64,000 bases of DNA from Pseudomonas sp. PICF141. GTDB lineage: Bacteria > Pseudomonadota > Gammaproteobacteria > Pseudomonadales > Pseudomonadaceae. The position numbers and the translations under genes were made by a program. The notes under the pieces are model-generated. The model did no database searches. It was given only the letters and a program-made list of their open reading frames with translations, and was not told where the DNA came from. Each line of letters begins with the position of its first letter. Position 1 is the first letter of the stretch. The DNA is taken from positions 1 to 64,000 of the forward strand of contig NZ_MUNM01000022.1 in the NCBI RefSeq assembly GCF_002286815.1. The letters are read 5' to 3'. Shown here piece after piece: positions 45,729-54,323 of this stretch.

Positions 45729-47254
45729 GCGAGTTCGATTCTCTGCTGCAAGGCATGAACCTGATCCTGACCCCGGGCCACATCGGCCTGATGGTGATCG
45801 GCGTGCTGCTGGGAATTCTGGTCGGCGTATTGCCCGGCCTCGGCGCCCCCAATGGCGTGGCATTGCTGCTGCCGCTGACGTTCACCATGTCGCCGGTGTC
45901 GGCCATCATTCTGCTGTCGTGTATGTATTGGGGCGCACTGTTCGGCGGCTCGATCACCTCGATTCTGTTCAACATTCCCGGTGAGCCCTCATCGGTGGCG
46001 ACGACGTTCGACGGCTACCCGATGGCCCGCGAAGGTCGCGCCGCCGAAGCCCTGACTGCCGCGTTCAGCTCGGCACTGATCGGCGCGTTAGCCGGGGTGT
46101 TGTTGCTAACGTTCCTGTCGACAAAGATTGCTGCGTTCGCCATGTCTTTCAGCTCGCCGGAGTTCTTCGCGGTGTACCTGTTGGCGTTCTGCACGTTCAT
46201 CGGCATGAGCAAGAACCCGCCGCTGAAAACCGTGGTCGCGATGATGATAGGTTTCGCCATGGCGGCGGTCGGCATGGACACCGTGTCCGGTAACCTGCGC
46301 CTGACCTTCGACCAGCCAACCCTGATGACCGGCATCAGTTTCGAAGTGGCGGTGATCGGCCTGTTCGGTATCGGCGAAATCCTCTGCACCGTCGAGGAAG
46401 GTCTGGTGTTTCGCGGCGAGCATGCGCGCATCACGCCGATGATCATCCTGCGCACCTGGGCCAAGTTGCCGCGCTACTGGTGGACCATCTTGCGTAGCAC
46501 CTTGGTCGGTTGCTGGATGGGCATCACCCCTGGCGGTCCGACCGCTGCATCGTTCATGAGCTACAGCCTGGCGCGACGTTTCTCGAAAAACCGCGAGAAC
46601 TTCGGCAAGGGCGAACTCGAAGGCGTGATCGCCCCGGAAACCGCCGATCACGCGGCCGGCACCAGCGCCCTGCTGCCGATGCTGACGCTCGGTATTCCCG
46701 GTTCGGCCACCGCCGCCGTGATGCTCGGAGGCTTGATGATCTGGGGCCTGCACCCTGGCCCGACGCTGTTCGTCGAGCAACATGACTTCGTCTGGGGCCT
46801 GATCGCCAGCATGTACCTGGGCAACGTCGTCAGCCTGATCGTGGTGCTGGCCACCGTGCCGCTATTCGCTTCGATCCTGCGCATTCCGTTCTCGATCATT
46901 GCGCCGATCATTATCATGGTCTGCGCTATCGGTGCGTACTCGGTGCACAACTCGTTCTTCGACGTCGTGCTGATGCTGGGTTTCGGCGCGCTGGGTTATC
47001 TGTTCAAGAAACTCGGTTACCCGATCGCGCCGCTAGTGCTGGCGGCGGTGTTGGGGGACAAGGCTGAAGACGCGTTCCGGCAGTCGATGCTGTTCTCCGA
47101 CGGTCACATCGGGATCTTCTGGTCGAACCCATTGGTGGGTGGCCTGACCACGGCGGCGCTGCTGATGCTGTTCTGGCCGCTGATTTCCAAGGTGCTGCAA
47201 ACCCTGTTGGGCCTGCGCAAACCCCACGTCGCCAAGCCAAAATCGGTGCTGTGA
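45725..47254 (+). CDS. tctA: Tripartite tricarboxylate transporter, large membrane subunit
   Basis: 509 residues from the ATG at 45725. About 12 helices, with the conserved VLPGLGAPNGVALLLPLTFT near the N-terminus and GITPGGPTAASFMSYSLARR later, matching the two glycine-rich substrate loops of TctA. It forms the sodium-coupled permease with TctB. The LysR gene follows 69 bases downstream. Confidence 0.93.
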   Translation: MSEFDSLLQGMNLILTPGHIGLMVIGVLLGILVGVLPGLGAPNGVALLLPLTFTMSPVSAIILLSCMYWGALFGGSITSILFNIPGEPSSVATTFDGYPMAREGRAAEALTAAFSSALIGALAGVLLLTFLSTKIAAFAMSFSSPEFFAVYLLAFCTFIGMSKNPPLKTVVAMMIGFAMAAVGMDTVSGNLRLTFDQPTLMTGISFEVAVIGLFGIGEILCTVEEGLVFRGEHARITPMIILRTWAKLPRYWWTILRSTLVGCWMGITPGGPTAASFMSYSLARRFSKNRENFGKGELEGVIAPETADHAAGTSALLPMLTLGIPGSATAAVMLGGLMIWGLHPGPTLFVEQHDFVWGLIASMYLGNVVSLIVVLATVPLFASILRIPFSIIAPIIIMVCAIGAYSVHNSFFDVVLMLGFGALGYLFKKLGYPIAPLVLAAVLGDKAEDAFRQSMLFSDGHIGIFWSNPLVGGLTTAALLMLFWPLISKVLQTLLGLRKPHVAKPKSVL

Positions 47255-47323
47255 CACAGCAATGCTGGCAACGCCTGACATTTGTTGTCAGGCTTGCCGC
47301 AGTCCTTTTTGCGAGCACGGCCC

Positions 47324-48262
47324 ATGACCCGAATTCCTGTTGCCAATGTGATCCATAGTCGACTGCGTCTGCGCCAGCTGCGGCTGATGCTGGCGTTGCA
47401 GGAATTCGGCTCGTTGCGCCGCGCTGCCGACCACATCGGCATGACCCAACCCGCGGCGACCAAGATGCTGCACGAAGCCGAGGATTTGCTGGGTGTGGAA
47501 CTGTTCGAGCGCCTGCCTCGGGGGATGCGCTCTACTCCCTTCGGGGAAACCGTCATCTACTACGCGCGCATGGTGTTTGCCGAACTCAGTGGCATGCGCG
47601 AAGAACTGGTGGCGCTCGAGTCCGGCAACCTTGGGCGGGTCGCGGTCGGTGCAATTCCGGCACTGGCCTCGGGACTGTTGACCCGCACCATCGCCACCTT
47701 GAAGCAAAGCCATCCACGGTTGTCGATGAGCATTCAGGTCGACACCAGCGACGTGCTGGTGCAAGCGCTTTTGCAGGATCAGCTGGATATTGTATTGGGG
47801 CGGATTCCGGCCGGTGCGCGAGCCGAGGAGTTGCTGTTCGACAGCCTTGGCGAAGAGGCCTTGTGCGTGATTGCCGGCGCGCAAAATCCACTGGCGAAGG
47901 AGAAGCAGCTGAGCTGGGCAGAATTGCAGAACATGACGTGGGTGCTGCAACAACATCCAAGCCCGATGCGCGCGATCATCAATCAGGTGTTTCACAACGC
48001 ACGGGTCGACATCCCCAGCAGCATCGTCGAAACCACATCGATCATGACCTTGCTGTCATTGATCCAACAGACTGACATGCTCGGTGTTACACCGGTGTCA
48101 GTGGTCGAGGATTATCCCGGCCGTGATCTGTTGGCCGTGTTGCCGATCAAGTTCGAAGCACGGCTGCCACCCTATGGGCTGATCACCCGCCGTCATCGTA
48201 TTCAGTCGTCGGCGATGCAGGCGTTCATGAATTCGGTGCGGGCCGAACATGCTCTGGCCTAA
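47324..48262 (+). CDS. LysR-type regulator of the sugar-acid locus
   Basis: 312 residues from the ATG at 47324. HTH is clear (RLRQLRLMLALQEFGSLRRA, then ADHIGMTQPAATKMLHEAED). The effector domain is of the GbpR/galactose-binding-regulator type often linked to carbohydrate loci. It is co-oriented with tctCBA and the only regulator in the catabolic region, so it is the natural candidate to bind the three T-N11-A boxes at 40.2, 43.9 and 44.0 kb. It has its own strong terminator. Confidence 0.88.
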   Translation: MTRIPVANVIHSRLRLRQLRLMLALQEFGSLRRAADHIGMTQPAATKMLHEAEDLLGVELFERLPRGMRSTPFGETVIYYARMVFAELSGMREELVALESGNLGRVAVGAIPALASGLLTRTIATLKQSHPRLSMSIQVDTSDVLVQALLQDQLDIVLGRIPAGARAEELLFDSLGEEALCVIAGAQNPLAKEKQLSWAELQNMTWVLQQHPSPMRAIINQVFHNARVDIPSSIVETTSIMTLLSLIQQTDMLGVTPVSVVEDYPGRDLLAVLPIKFEARLPPYGLITRRHRIQSSAMQAFMNSVRAEHALA

Positions 48263-48263
48263 T

Positions 48264-48301
48264 AAAACAAGGCCCGGAGCGCATGCCCCGGGCCTTGTTT
48301 T
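48264..48301. terminator. Bidirectional rho-independent terminator
   Basis: AAAACAAGGCCCGG and CCGGGCCTTGTTTT form a 14-base-pair stem, A-rich on one side and T-rich on the other, between convergent LysR and EamA genes. It can stop both transcripts. Confidence 0.9.
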
Positions 48302-48304
48302 ACT

Positions 48305-49168
48305 TCAAACAGTTTTACGGAAGACGAACACCAGGCCGACGATGATCAGCCCCATTCCCAGTAGGCTCAACGCCGCCAGTCGGTTGCCGAAAAACAGGTA
48401 ATCCATCACCGCCGTCACCGCCGGCACCAGGTAAAACAGACTGGTGACATTCACCAGATTGCCTCGTGCAATCAGCCGATACAGCAGCAGCGTCGCCAGC
48501 ACTGATACCACCAACCCCATCCACAACACCGGCACGATGAACCCTGTGCTGTGTTCGAATTGAAAAGGTTGGAACGGTACGAAGATCCCGCAGAGCAACA
48601 ACCCCGCCAGATACTGCACCGGCAGTGTGCCGAGAGGATTATCGGTGATGCGTTTCTGCATGATCGAACCGAACGTCATGCTCGCCAGCGCCAACAGACC
48701 GAAGAGCATTCCGGCCAACGACATGCCGGCCAGACCGATGCCTTGGTAAACCACCATGATCAACCCGGCCAAGCCTAGCGCCAGACCGAAGATCCGGCTT
48801 TTTGATCGGTGCCGCTCCATGATAACTACGGTGAGAATCGGTTGCACGCCCATGATGGTTGCCATCATGCCGGGGGTGACCTTCAGGTCCAGGGCCAGCA
48901 GATAGAAAATCTGATAAGCCCCTAGCAACACCACGCCCGTGGCCATCGCATATAACATCGGCTTGCCGCCCTTGGGCAGTTTCAGCTTGAGCAACGGCAT
49001 CAACAGCACCAGCCCGCACAAGGCAATGGCGAAACGAATCAGCAAAAAGGCGAAGGGTGATGCGTGCGCCAACCCCCATTTGGAGAAGATCGCGCCGCTG
49101 CTCCACAGCAAAACGAACAGGCTCGTGGACGCCGCCGCGATTGCAGATTTTTTCGAAAGGACAAACAT
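48305..49168 (-). CDS. EamA/DMT-superfamily transporter
   Basis: 287 residues from the ATG at 49168, AGGTGG upstream. Ten membrane helices in two EamA repeats; LFVLLWSSGAIFSKWGLAHA opens and LSLLGMGLIIVGLVFVFRKT ends the protein. Conserved glycines of the first repeat are present (ALDLKVTPGMMATIMGVQPI). Substrate is unknown. It is unrelated in position to the sugar-acid operon, from which a terminator separates it. Confidence 0.88.
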   Translation of the reverse strand: MFVLSKKSAIAAASTSLFVLLWSSGAIFSKWGLAHASPFAFLLIRFAIALCGLVLLMPLLKLKLPKGGKPMLYAMATGVVLLGAYQIFYLLALDLKVTPGMMATIMGVQPILTVVIMERHRSKSRIFGLALGLAGLIMVVYQGIGLAGMSLAGMLFGLLALASMTFGSIMQKRITDNPLGTLPVQYLAGLLLCGIFVPFQPFQFEHSTGFIVPVLWMGLVVSVLATLLLYRLIARGNLVNVTSLFYLVPAVTAVMDYLFFGNRLAALSLLGMGLIIVGLVFVFRKTV

Positions 49169-49275
49169 GAATACCACCTGTAGTCAGGCAAAAAGCCAAC
49201 TCAGCCGAAGCTGAAGTTCAGTAGTTTTTTCAGGCGCTTTTTCAGATGGGCACGGGAACAGCAGAAAAAAGCTAA

Positions 49276-49440
49276 TCAGCCCGAGAAGCCAACGCCTGGC
49301 GGTGATACGACTGCGCACACCGGCGTGCTACTGACAGGTGGGGGGTAATGACTGATCTGCGCAGGCTGCTGATTCCCGCACGGCACGACGCCAGCGTTGA
49401 CCGCTGAATCGACTACCGCGTTGATGGGGGAAGCTGGCAT
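49276..49440 (-). CDS. Possible 54-residue cysteine- and proline-rich peptide
   Basis: MPASPINAVVDSAVNAGVVP begins a 54-residue reading frame with two cysteines (C21, C42), a PPPVSS segment and the terminus PPGVGFSG. It lies 107 bases upstream of the EamA gene on the same strand and could be co-transcribed. No good ribosome site precedes it, and longer in-frame starts exist up to 49515. I recognise no family. It could be a small secreted or modified peptide, or chance. Confidence 0.35.
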   Translation of the reverse strand: MPASPINAVVDSAVNAGVVPCGNQQPAQISHYPPPVSSTPVCAVVSPPGVGFSG

Positions 49441-49569
49441 GGGCTGATCTTTATTGATGGGTGAAAGGGTGGTTCGGGAAACCACCGAGGGCCGACTATA
49501 ACCAGCGTGTGACATGGATTGCAATGAGTTAACGTCAGAGCCGAAAAACAGGAGCCTGACACGATCCCT
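49441..49569. other. Gene-free stretch between the small ORF and the REP composite
   Basis: About 130 bases. I see no credible promoter, RNA gene or dyad beyond the adjoining REP element. Confidence 0.35.
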
Positions 49570-49700
49570 GTGGCGAGGGGGCTCGCCCCGTTCGGCTGCG
49601 AAGCAGTCGTAAACCAGGCATTGCATTCGTTCTGAAAGAAACGGGATCACTGGTTTTGGGGTCGCTTTGCGACCCAATGGGGGCAAGCCCCCTCGCCACA
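49570..49700. repeat. REP-type inverted repeat pair
   Basis: TGTGGCGAGGGGGCTCGCCC and its near-complement, ending GGCAAGCCCCCTCGCCACA, bracket an inner pair with GGCTGCGAAGCAGTCG and TGGGGTCGCTTTGCGACC. It lies beyond the lpxO stop. Confidence 0.88.
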
Positions 49701-49719
49701 GGTCACTCAGTCATCGGGC

Positions 49720-50658
49720 TCAGCCAAACAGCCAATACCCCAACAACGTCAACACCGCGACTGCCAGCACCGGCCGCAGTATGCGGTAGGCCTTGGGGTT
49801 ACGGCGCTTCCACTGCTTGATCAGACCACTGAATTTGTCGCTGAAATTCTTGCTCCTGGCGTAGGCCTGGTTGATCCCGCCAACGCGTTCATCATCCAGG
49901 TTCTGAGGGGCAGTGGCGCGTCCCAGCCAGCCGCTGATCGAGCGGTTGACGCGGGTCATGAGACGGTTGCTCAGCGGTCGTTCGATGTCGCAGAACAGAA
50001 TGAGTCGAGTTCGTTCGGTTTCATTCTTGACCCAGTGCACGTAGGTTTCATCGAACATCACGTCTTCGCCATCACGCCAGGCGTAGACCTGACCGTCGAC
50101 GAAGATCCGGCAATCGTCGGAATTCGGCGTCGACAGCCCCAAGTGATAACGCAGGGAACCGCCGAACGGATCACGGTGCGGATTGAGGTGACTGCCACCG
50201 GGCAGTAGCGCAAACATGGCGCCTTTGACATTAGGAATACTGCTGACCAACGCCACGGTTTTCGGGCACAGGGCTTCGGCCGATGGCAGTGGTTTGTCGT
50301 ACCACTTGAGATAGAAACGCTTCCAGCCCTTTTTGAAGAACGAGCCGAAACCAGCGTCGTTGTTCATTTCGGCAGCGCGGATGTAGCCCTCGTCAAACAA
50401 ATGCATGGCTTCGTCGCGAATAACTTCCCAATTGTCCCTGAGTATATTCAGTTCGGGGAACTTGCTGCGGTCCAGATAGGGTTTGGATGGCACGCTGGAG
50501 AACAGATACATCAGGGCGTTATACGGTGCGAACAGGGCCGAATGGTTGACGAATTGACGCAGAACCGGCAAACGCGCCTTGCCACGCAAGTGTACATAGA
50601 GCGTGCTGCCGAGAAACAGCAACAACACCGATGCCTTCGCGACAAAGGAAAAGTTCAT
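49720..50658 (-). CDS. lpxO: Lipid A hydroxylase LpxO
   Basis: 312 residues. An N-terminal membrane anchor (FVAKASVLLLFLGSTLYVHL) and a second C-terminal helix (VLAVAVLTLLGYWLFG) flank an aspartyl/asparaginyl beta-hydroxylase domain. The 2-oxoglutarate/iron HxD motif is LNPHRDPFGGSLRYHLGL, with a distal VHWVKNETERTRLILFCDI supplying the second His and an Arg. LpxO adds a 2-hydroxyl group to secondary acyl chains of lipid A at the inner membrane. Monocistronic, next to cysK. Confidence 0.9.
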   Translation of the reverse strand: MNFSFVAKASVLLLFLGSTLYVHLRGKARLPVLRQFVNHSALFAPYNALMYLFSSVPSKPYLDRSKFPELNILRDNWEVIRDEAMHLFDEGYIRAAEMNNDAGFGSFFKKGWKRFYLKWYDKPLPSAEALCPKTVALVSSIPNVKGAMFALLPGGSHLNPHRDPFGGSLRYHLGLSTPNSDDCRIFVDGQVYAWRDGEDVMFDETYVHWVKNETERTRLILFCDIERPLSNRLMTRVNRSISGWLGRATAPQNLDDERVGGINQAYARSKNFSDKFSGLIKQWKRRNPKAYRILRPVLAVAVLTLLGYWLFG

Positions 50659-50870
50659 CTACAACTCCTTGATAGTAGGTAACTTTGCACAACGCCATTT
50701 ACCCGACGTGGCAGTCGGCCATTATCCACATTACAGGCCTGGGGAAATACCCGCCTTATCCAAGATTCAGTGTTAAGGATTACGCAACAAACACTTGTTA
50801 ACACAAGGTTCCTGAACGGGGGCTGAACTGAATCACCCCCTGTGACAAGGAGTTGGAGCGAGCGTAAATG

Positions 50871-51845
50871 TTATTGCTGATTTTCCTGGTCGGTAAACAG
50901 ATCACTGAACAGCATGCTCGACAAGTAGCGCTCGCCAGAGTCGGGCAGAATCACCACGATGGTCTTGCCCTGCATTTCGGGAGTTTCGGCCAGACGCACA
51001 GCCGCTGCCATGGCGGCGCCGCACGAGATACCGCTCAAAATCCCTTCTTCCTGCATCAGGCGCAGGGCCATCGCCTTGGACTCTTCGTCGCTGACCAGTT
51101 CGACCCGATCGACCATCGACAGGTCCAGGTTCTTCGGCACAAAACCAGCGCCGATGCCCTGGATTTTGTGAGGGCTCGGTTTGATCTCTTCTCCAGCCAT
51201 CGCCTGGGTAATGACCGGAGACACCGCCGGCTCCACCGCCACCGAGATTATCGGTTTGTGCTGGGTATGCTTGATATACCGCGAAACCCCGGTAATGGTT
51301 CCACCTGTTCCGACCCCCGCCACCAGTACGTCGACTGCACCGTCGGTGTCATTCCAGATTTCCGGCCCGGTGGTTTTTTCGTGGATGGCCGGGTTGGCCG
51401 GGTTTTCGAACTGCGCCGGCATGAAGTAGGTCGATGGATCGCTGGCGAGGATTTCGGCGGCTTTCTCGATCGCGCCTTTCATGCCTTTGGCCGGTTCCGT
51501 CAACACCAATTCGGCGCCAAGGGCTTTGAGCACCTTGCGCCGCTCGATGCTCATGGACGCAGGCATGGTCAATACCAGTCGGTAACCGCGGGCAGCGGCA
51601 ACGAACGCCAGGCCGATGCCGGTATTGCCCGAAGTCGGCTCGATGATGGTCATGCCGGGCTTGAGTTTTCCGCTGCTTTCGCCCTCCCAGATCATGTTCG
51701 CGCCGATCCGGCACTTGACCGAGTAACCGGGGTTGCGCCCTTCGATCTTGGCCAGGATGGTGACACCGCGCGGGGCGATACGGTTGATCTGAACCAGCGG
51801 CGTATTGCCAATGGAATGGGCGTTGTCAGCATAAATACGGCTCAT
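50871..51845 (-). CDS. cysK: Cysteine synthase A
   Basis: 324 residues from the ATG at 51845. The pyridoxal phosphate lysine is K44 in [12 protein letters not shown], with the substrate loop [13 protein letters not shown], glycine cradle [14 protein letters not shown] and the [16 protein letters not shown] segment. CysK makes L-cysteine from O-acetyl-L-serine and sulfide in the cytoplasm. Length and motif spacing match CysK rather than CysM. Expected to respond to CysB, but no site was identified. Confidence 0.93.
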   Translation of the reverse strand: MSRIYADNAHSIGNTPLVQINRIAPRGVTILAKIEGRNPGYSVKCRIGANMIWEGESSGKLKPGMTIIEPTSGNTGIGLAFVAAARGYRLVLTMPASMSIERRKVLKALGAELVLTEPAKGMKGAIEKAAEILASDPSTYFMPAQFENPANPAIHEKTTGPEIWNDTDGAVDVLVAGVGTGGTITGVSRYIKHTQHKPIISVAVEPAVSPVITQAMAGEEIKPSPHKIQGIGAGFVPKNLDLSMVDRVELVSDEESKAMALRLMQEEGILSGISCGAAMAAAVRLAETPEMQGKTIVVILPDSGERYLSSMLFSDLFTDQENQQ

Positions 51846-51971
51846 GGCTGGGTCCTTATACAGCGTTGAATTAGCTATCCAAGGTATGCCTGTTACCCGT
51901 GGTCGTCCAGTCGGTCGAACGTCCGCCAACCCCCGCAGTCAATCGCTTTATACCGCCAGAGAATTGCCGTC

Positions 51972-53048
51972 ATGAAGCGTCGATACCGTTGGCCTCTGTG
52001 GATCCTCGCGGGCCTTGTTGTGCTGCTGGTTGCGCTGCATATCGCGCTCCCCTATCTGGTGCGCGATTACCTCAACGAGAAACTGGCGGACATGGGTGAC
52101 TACAGCGGTCAGATTACCGATGTAGACCTGGCCCTGTGGCGCGGCGCCTACAAGATCAACGGGCTGAAAATTGTCAAGGTCAATGGCAAGGTCCCCGTGC
52201 CTTTCGTTAACGCGCCCTTGATTGACCTCTCCGTCAGCTGGCATTCGCTCTGGTACGACCATGCCGTGGTGGCCGAGGCGCAGTTCGACAAACCCGAAGT
52301 GAACTTCGTCGACGGCGGTGCCAACAAGAAGAATTCCCAGACCGGCCAGGGCACCGACTGGCGGGCACAACTGGAAAAACTGCTGCCGATCACCTTGGAC
52401 GAAGTGCGGATCAACGACGGGCGCATCACCTTTCGCAACTTCAATTCGAAACCGCCCGTGAATATGAATGCCACCCAGGTCAATGCCAGCATCTACAACC
52501 TGACCAACGTGGTCGACAACGAGGGCAAACGCGACGCCCGCTTCGAGGGCAAGGCGCTGTTGCTGGGACATGCACCGCTGGAAACCGTGGCCACCTTCGA
52601 CCCGCTGAGCAATTTCGAAGACTTCGAATTCCGCCTGCGCGCCAGGAACCTCGAGCTTAAACGCATGAACGATTTCGCCTCGGCCTACGGCAAGTTCGAC
52701 TTCAATGCCGGCCATGGCGACGTGGTCATCGAAGCCGAAGCCAACAAGGGCCAACTCACTGGCTACATCAAGCCGCTATTGCGTAACGTCGATGTGTTCA
52801 ATTGGCAACAGGATGTGGAGAACAAGAACAAAGGGATATTCCGTTCCATCTGGGAAGCTCTCGTCGGTGGCACCGAGAACGTGCTGAAGAACCAGCCGAA
52901 AAACCAGTTCGCCACGCGCGTCCAGCTCAGGGGGAGCGTGCATCAGAAAGATATCAGCGCATTCGAAGCTTTTTTGCAGATTTTGCGTAATGGTTTTATC
53001 GAGGCCTTCAATGCCCAGTACGAACGGCCCAAGCCGGATACGGACTAG
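51972..53048 (+). CDS. AsmA-like DUF748 protein
   Basis: 358 residues. A single N-terminal membrane helix (LWILAGLVVLLVALHIALPY) precedes a periplasmic beta-rich domain of the AsmA/DUF748 group, with LEKLLPITLDEVRINDGRIT and the closing VHQKDISAFEAFLQILRNGF typical of the family. Members are thought to act in phospholipid transport or outer membrane assembly, but this one is uncharacterised. It is divergent from cysK, 126 bases away. Confidence 0.8.
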   Translation: MKRRYRWPLWILAGLVVLLVALHIALPYLVRDYLNEKLADMGDYSGQITDVDLALWRGAYKINGLKIVKVNGKVPVPFVNAPLIDLSVSWHSLWYDHAVVAEAQFDKPEVNFVDGGANKKNSQTGQGTDWRAQLEKLLPITLDEVRINDGRITFRNFNSKPPVNMNATQVNASIYNLTNVVDNEGKRDARFEGKALLLGHAPLETVATFDPLSNFEDFEFRLRARNLELKRMNDFASAYGKFDFNAGHGDVVIEAEANKGQLTGYIKPLLRNVDVFNWQQDVENKNKGIFRSIWEALVGGTENVLKNQPKNQFATRVQLRGSVHQKDISAFEAFLQILRNGFIEAFNAQYERPKPDTD

Positions 53049-53290
53049 GATTTACGTGTGACGGTGTAGCGACCGGTGTCCTGCGCCGCCCGCGCCGGGT
53101 TTGATTGTTGTTGCAGAAAGTCCCAGCCCAGACAGGCCAGCGCCAATGACCGCGGCACCGCTTCACGACCACTGCTGTAGCGACTGATACTGCGGGCCAT
53201 TCCACGCTCCAGCCATCGTCACCCATAGCGGCGCCTTCAAAAGCATGCCCCTCCAGCAAGGGTTGCAACCCCGGGTACGAACGCAGATCA
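53045..53290 (-). pseudogene. Frameshifted gene remnant
   Basis: On the minus strand two adjacent frames join into one sensible protein: upstream RSYPGLQPLLEGHAFEGAAM then GDDGW, and downstream LERGMARSISRYSSGREAVP ending in DTGRYTVTRKS (stop at 53045). One missing base near 53215 would restore a single frame, and an in-frame TAG lies just before the upstream part. It overlaps the DUF748 stop by a few bases. I do not recognise the family. Alternatively the 51-residue frame from ATG 53200, which has GGAG upstream, is a real small gene. Confidence 0.4.
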
Positions 53291-53354
53291 CGCTAGCGGC
53301 CGAGACTGAGTCAAGATGTGACGCCCCATTCAGAGACTGAATAAGCCGTCTGCG

Positions 53355-53384
53355 TTCACAGTCGACCGGGCAGCGCGTTATAGT
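53355..53384 (+). promoter_or_regulatory. Possible sigma-70 promoter of the moxR/VWA operon
   Basis: TTCACA (53355) and TATAGT (53379) are separated by 18 bases, 70 bases before the moxR-like start. Both hexamers resemble the consensus but other promoters are possible. Confidence 0.4.
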
Positions 53385-53453
53385 CGAGCCTGACCATTTA
53401 TTGCGCCCCGCCCTGCCTCGCTCAGGTCGGCGTTACCGTTCGAGGATTAGCAG

Positions 53454-54299
53454 ATGAAGTTCGAAGGCACCCAGGCCTACGTCGCCACCGATGACCTGAA
53501 GCTGGCGGTCAACGCCGCCATCACCCTGGAGCGGCCACTGCTGGTCAAGGGCGAGCCGGGCACCGGCAAGACCATGCTTGCCGAACAACTGGCCGAGTCT
53601 TTCGGCGCCAAGTTGATTACCTGGCACATCAAGTCCACCACCAAAGCGCATCAAGGCCTGTACGAGTACGACGCGGTCAGCCGCCTGCGGGACTCGCAGC
53701 TGGGCACGGAAAAGGTCCACGACGTTCGCAACTACTTGAAAAAGGGCAAGCTCTGGGAAGCGTTCGAATCGGAAGAACGAGTGATCTTGCTGATCGATGA
53801 AATCGACAAGGCCGACATCGAGTTCCCCAACGACCTGCTGCAAGAACTCGACAAGATGGAGTTCTACGTTTACGAGATCGACGAGACCATCAAGGCCAAG
53901 AAACGCCCGATCATCATCATTACTTCCAACAACGAGAAAGAGCTGCCGGACGCCTTCCTGCGCCGCTGCTTCTTTCACTACATCGCCTTCCCGGATCGCG
54001 TCACGATGCAGCAGATCGTCGACGTGCATTACCCGGACATCAAGAAAGACCTGGTCAGCGAAGCGCTGGACGTGTTCTTCGACGTGCGCAAGGTGCCGGG
54101 CCTGAAGAAGAAGCCATCGACCTCTGAACTGGTGGACTGGCTGAAGCTGCTGATGGCCGACAACATCGGTGAAGCGGTACTGCGCGAACGCGATCCGACC
54201 AAGGCCATTCCGCCACTGGCCGGCGCCTTGGTGAAGAACGAACAGGACGTGCAATTGCTTGAGCGTCTGGCGTTCATGAGCCGTCGCGGCACTCGCTAA
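53454..54299 (+). CDS. MoxR-family AAA+ ATPase
   Basis: 281 residues. Walker A is VKGEPGTGKTMLAEQLAE (residues 33-40 core), Walker B VILLIDEIDKADIEF (about 108-122), with sensor and arginine-finger region IIITSNNEKELPDAFLRRC. MoxR ATPases act as chaperones that activate or insert metal into partner enzymes, usually together with a VWA protein. That partner gene follows 24 bases downstream, so the pair works together; the client is not evident here. Confidence 0.92.
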   Translation: MKFEGTQAYVATDDLKLAVNAAITLERPLLVKGEPGTGKTMLAEQLAESFGAKLITWHIKSTTKAHQGLYEYDAVSRLRDSQLGTEKVHDVRNYLKKGKLWEAFESEERVILLIDEIDKADIEFPNDLLQELDKMEFYVYEIDETIKAKKRPIIIITSNNEKELPDAFLRRCFFHYIAFPDRVTMQQIVDVHYPDIKKDLVSEALDVFFDVRKVPGLKKKPSTSELVDWLKLLMADNIGEAVLRERDPTKAIPPLAGALVKNEQDVQLLERLAFMSRRGTR

Positions 54300-54323
54300 G
54301 CCCCGATAGAAGAGGCGATTGCC

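Noticed and set aside
50816..50846. GGGGG...CCCCC hairpin between lpxO and cysK
   Set aside because: The stem is short and no T-run follows on either strand.
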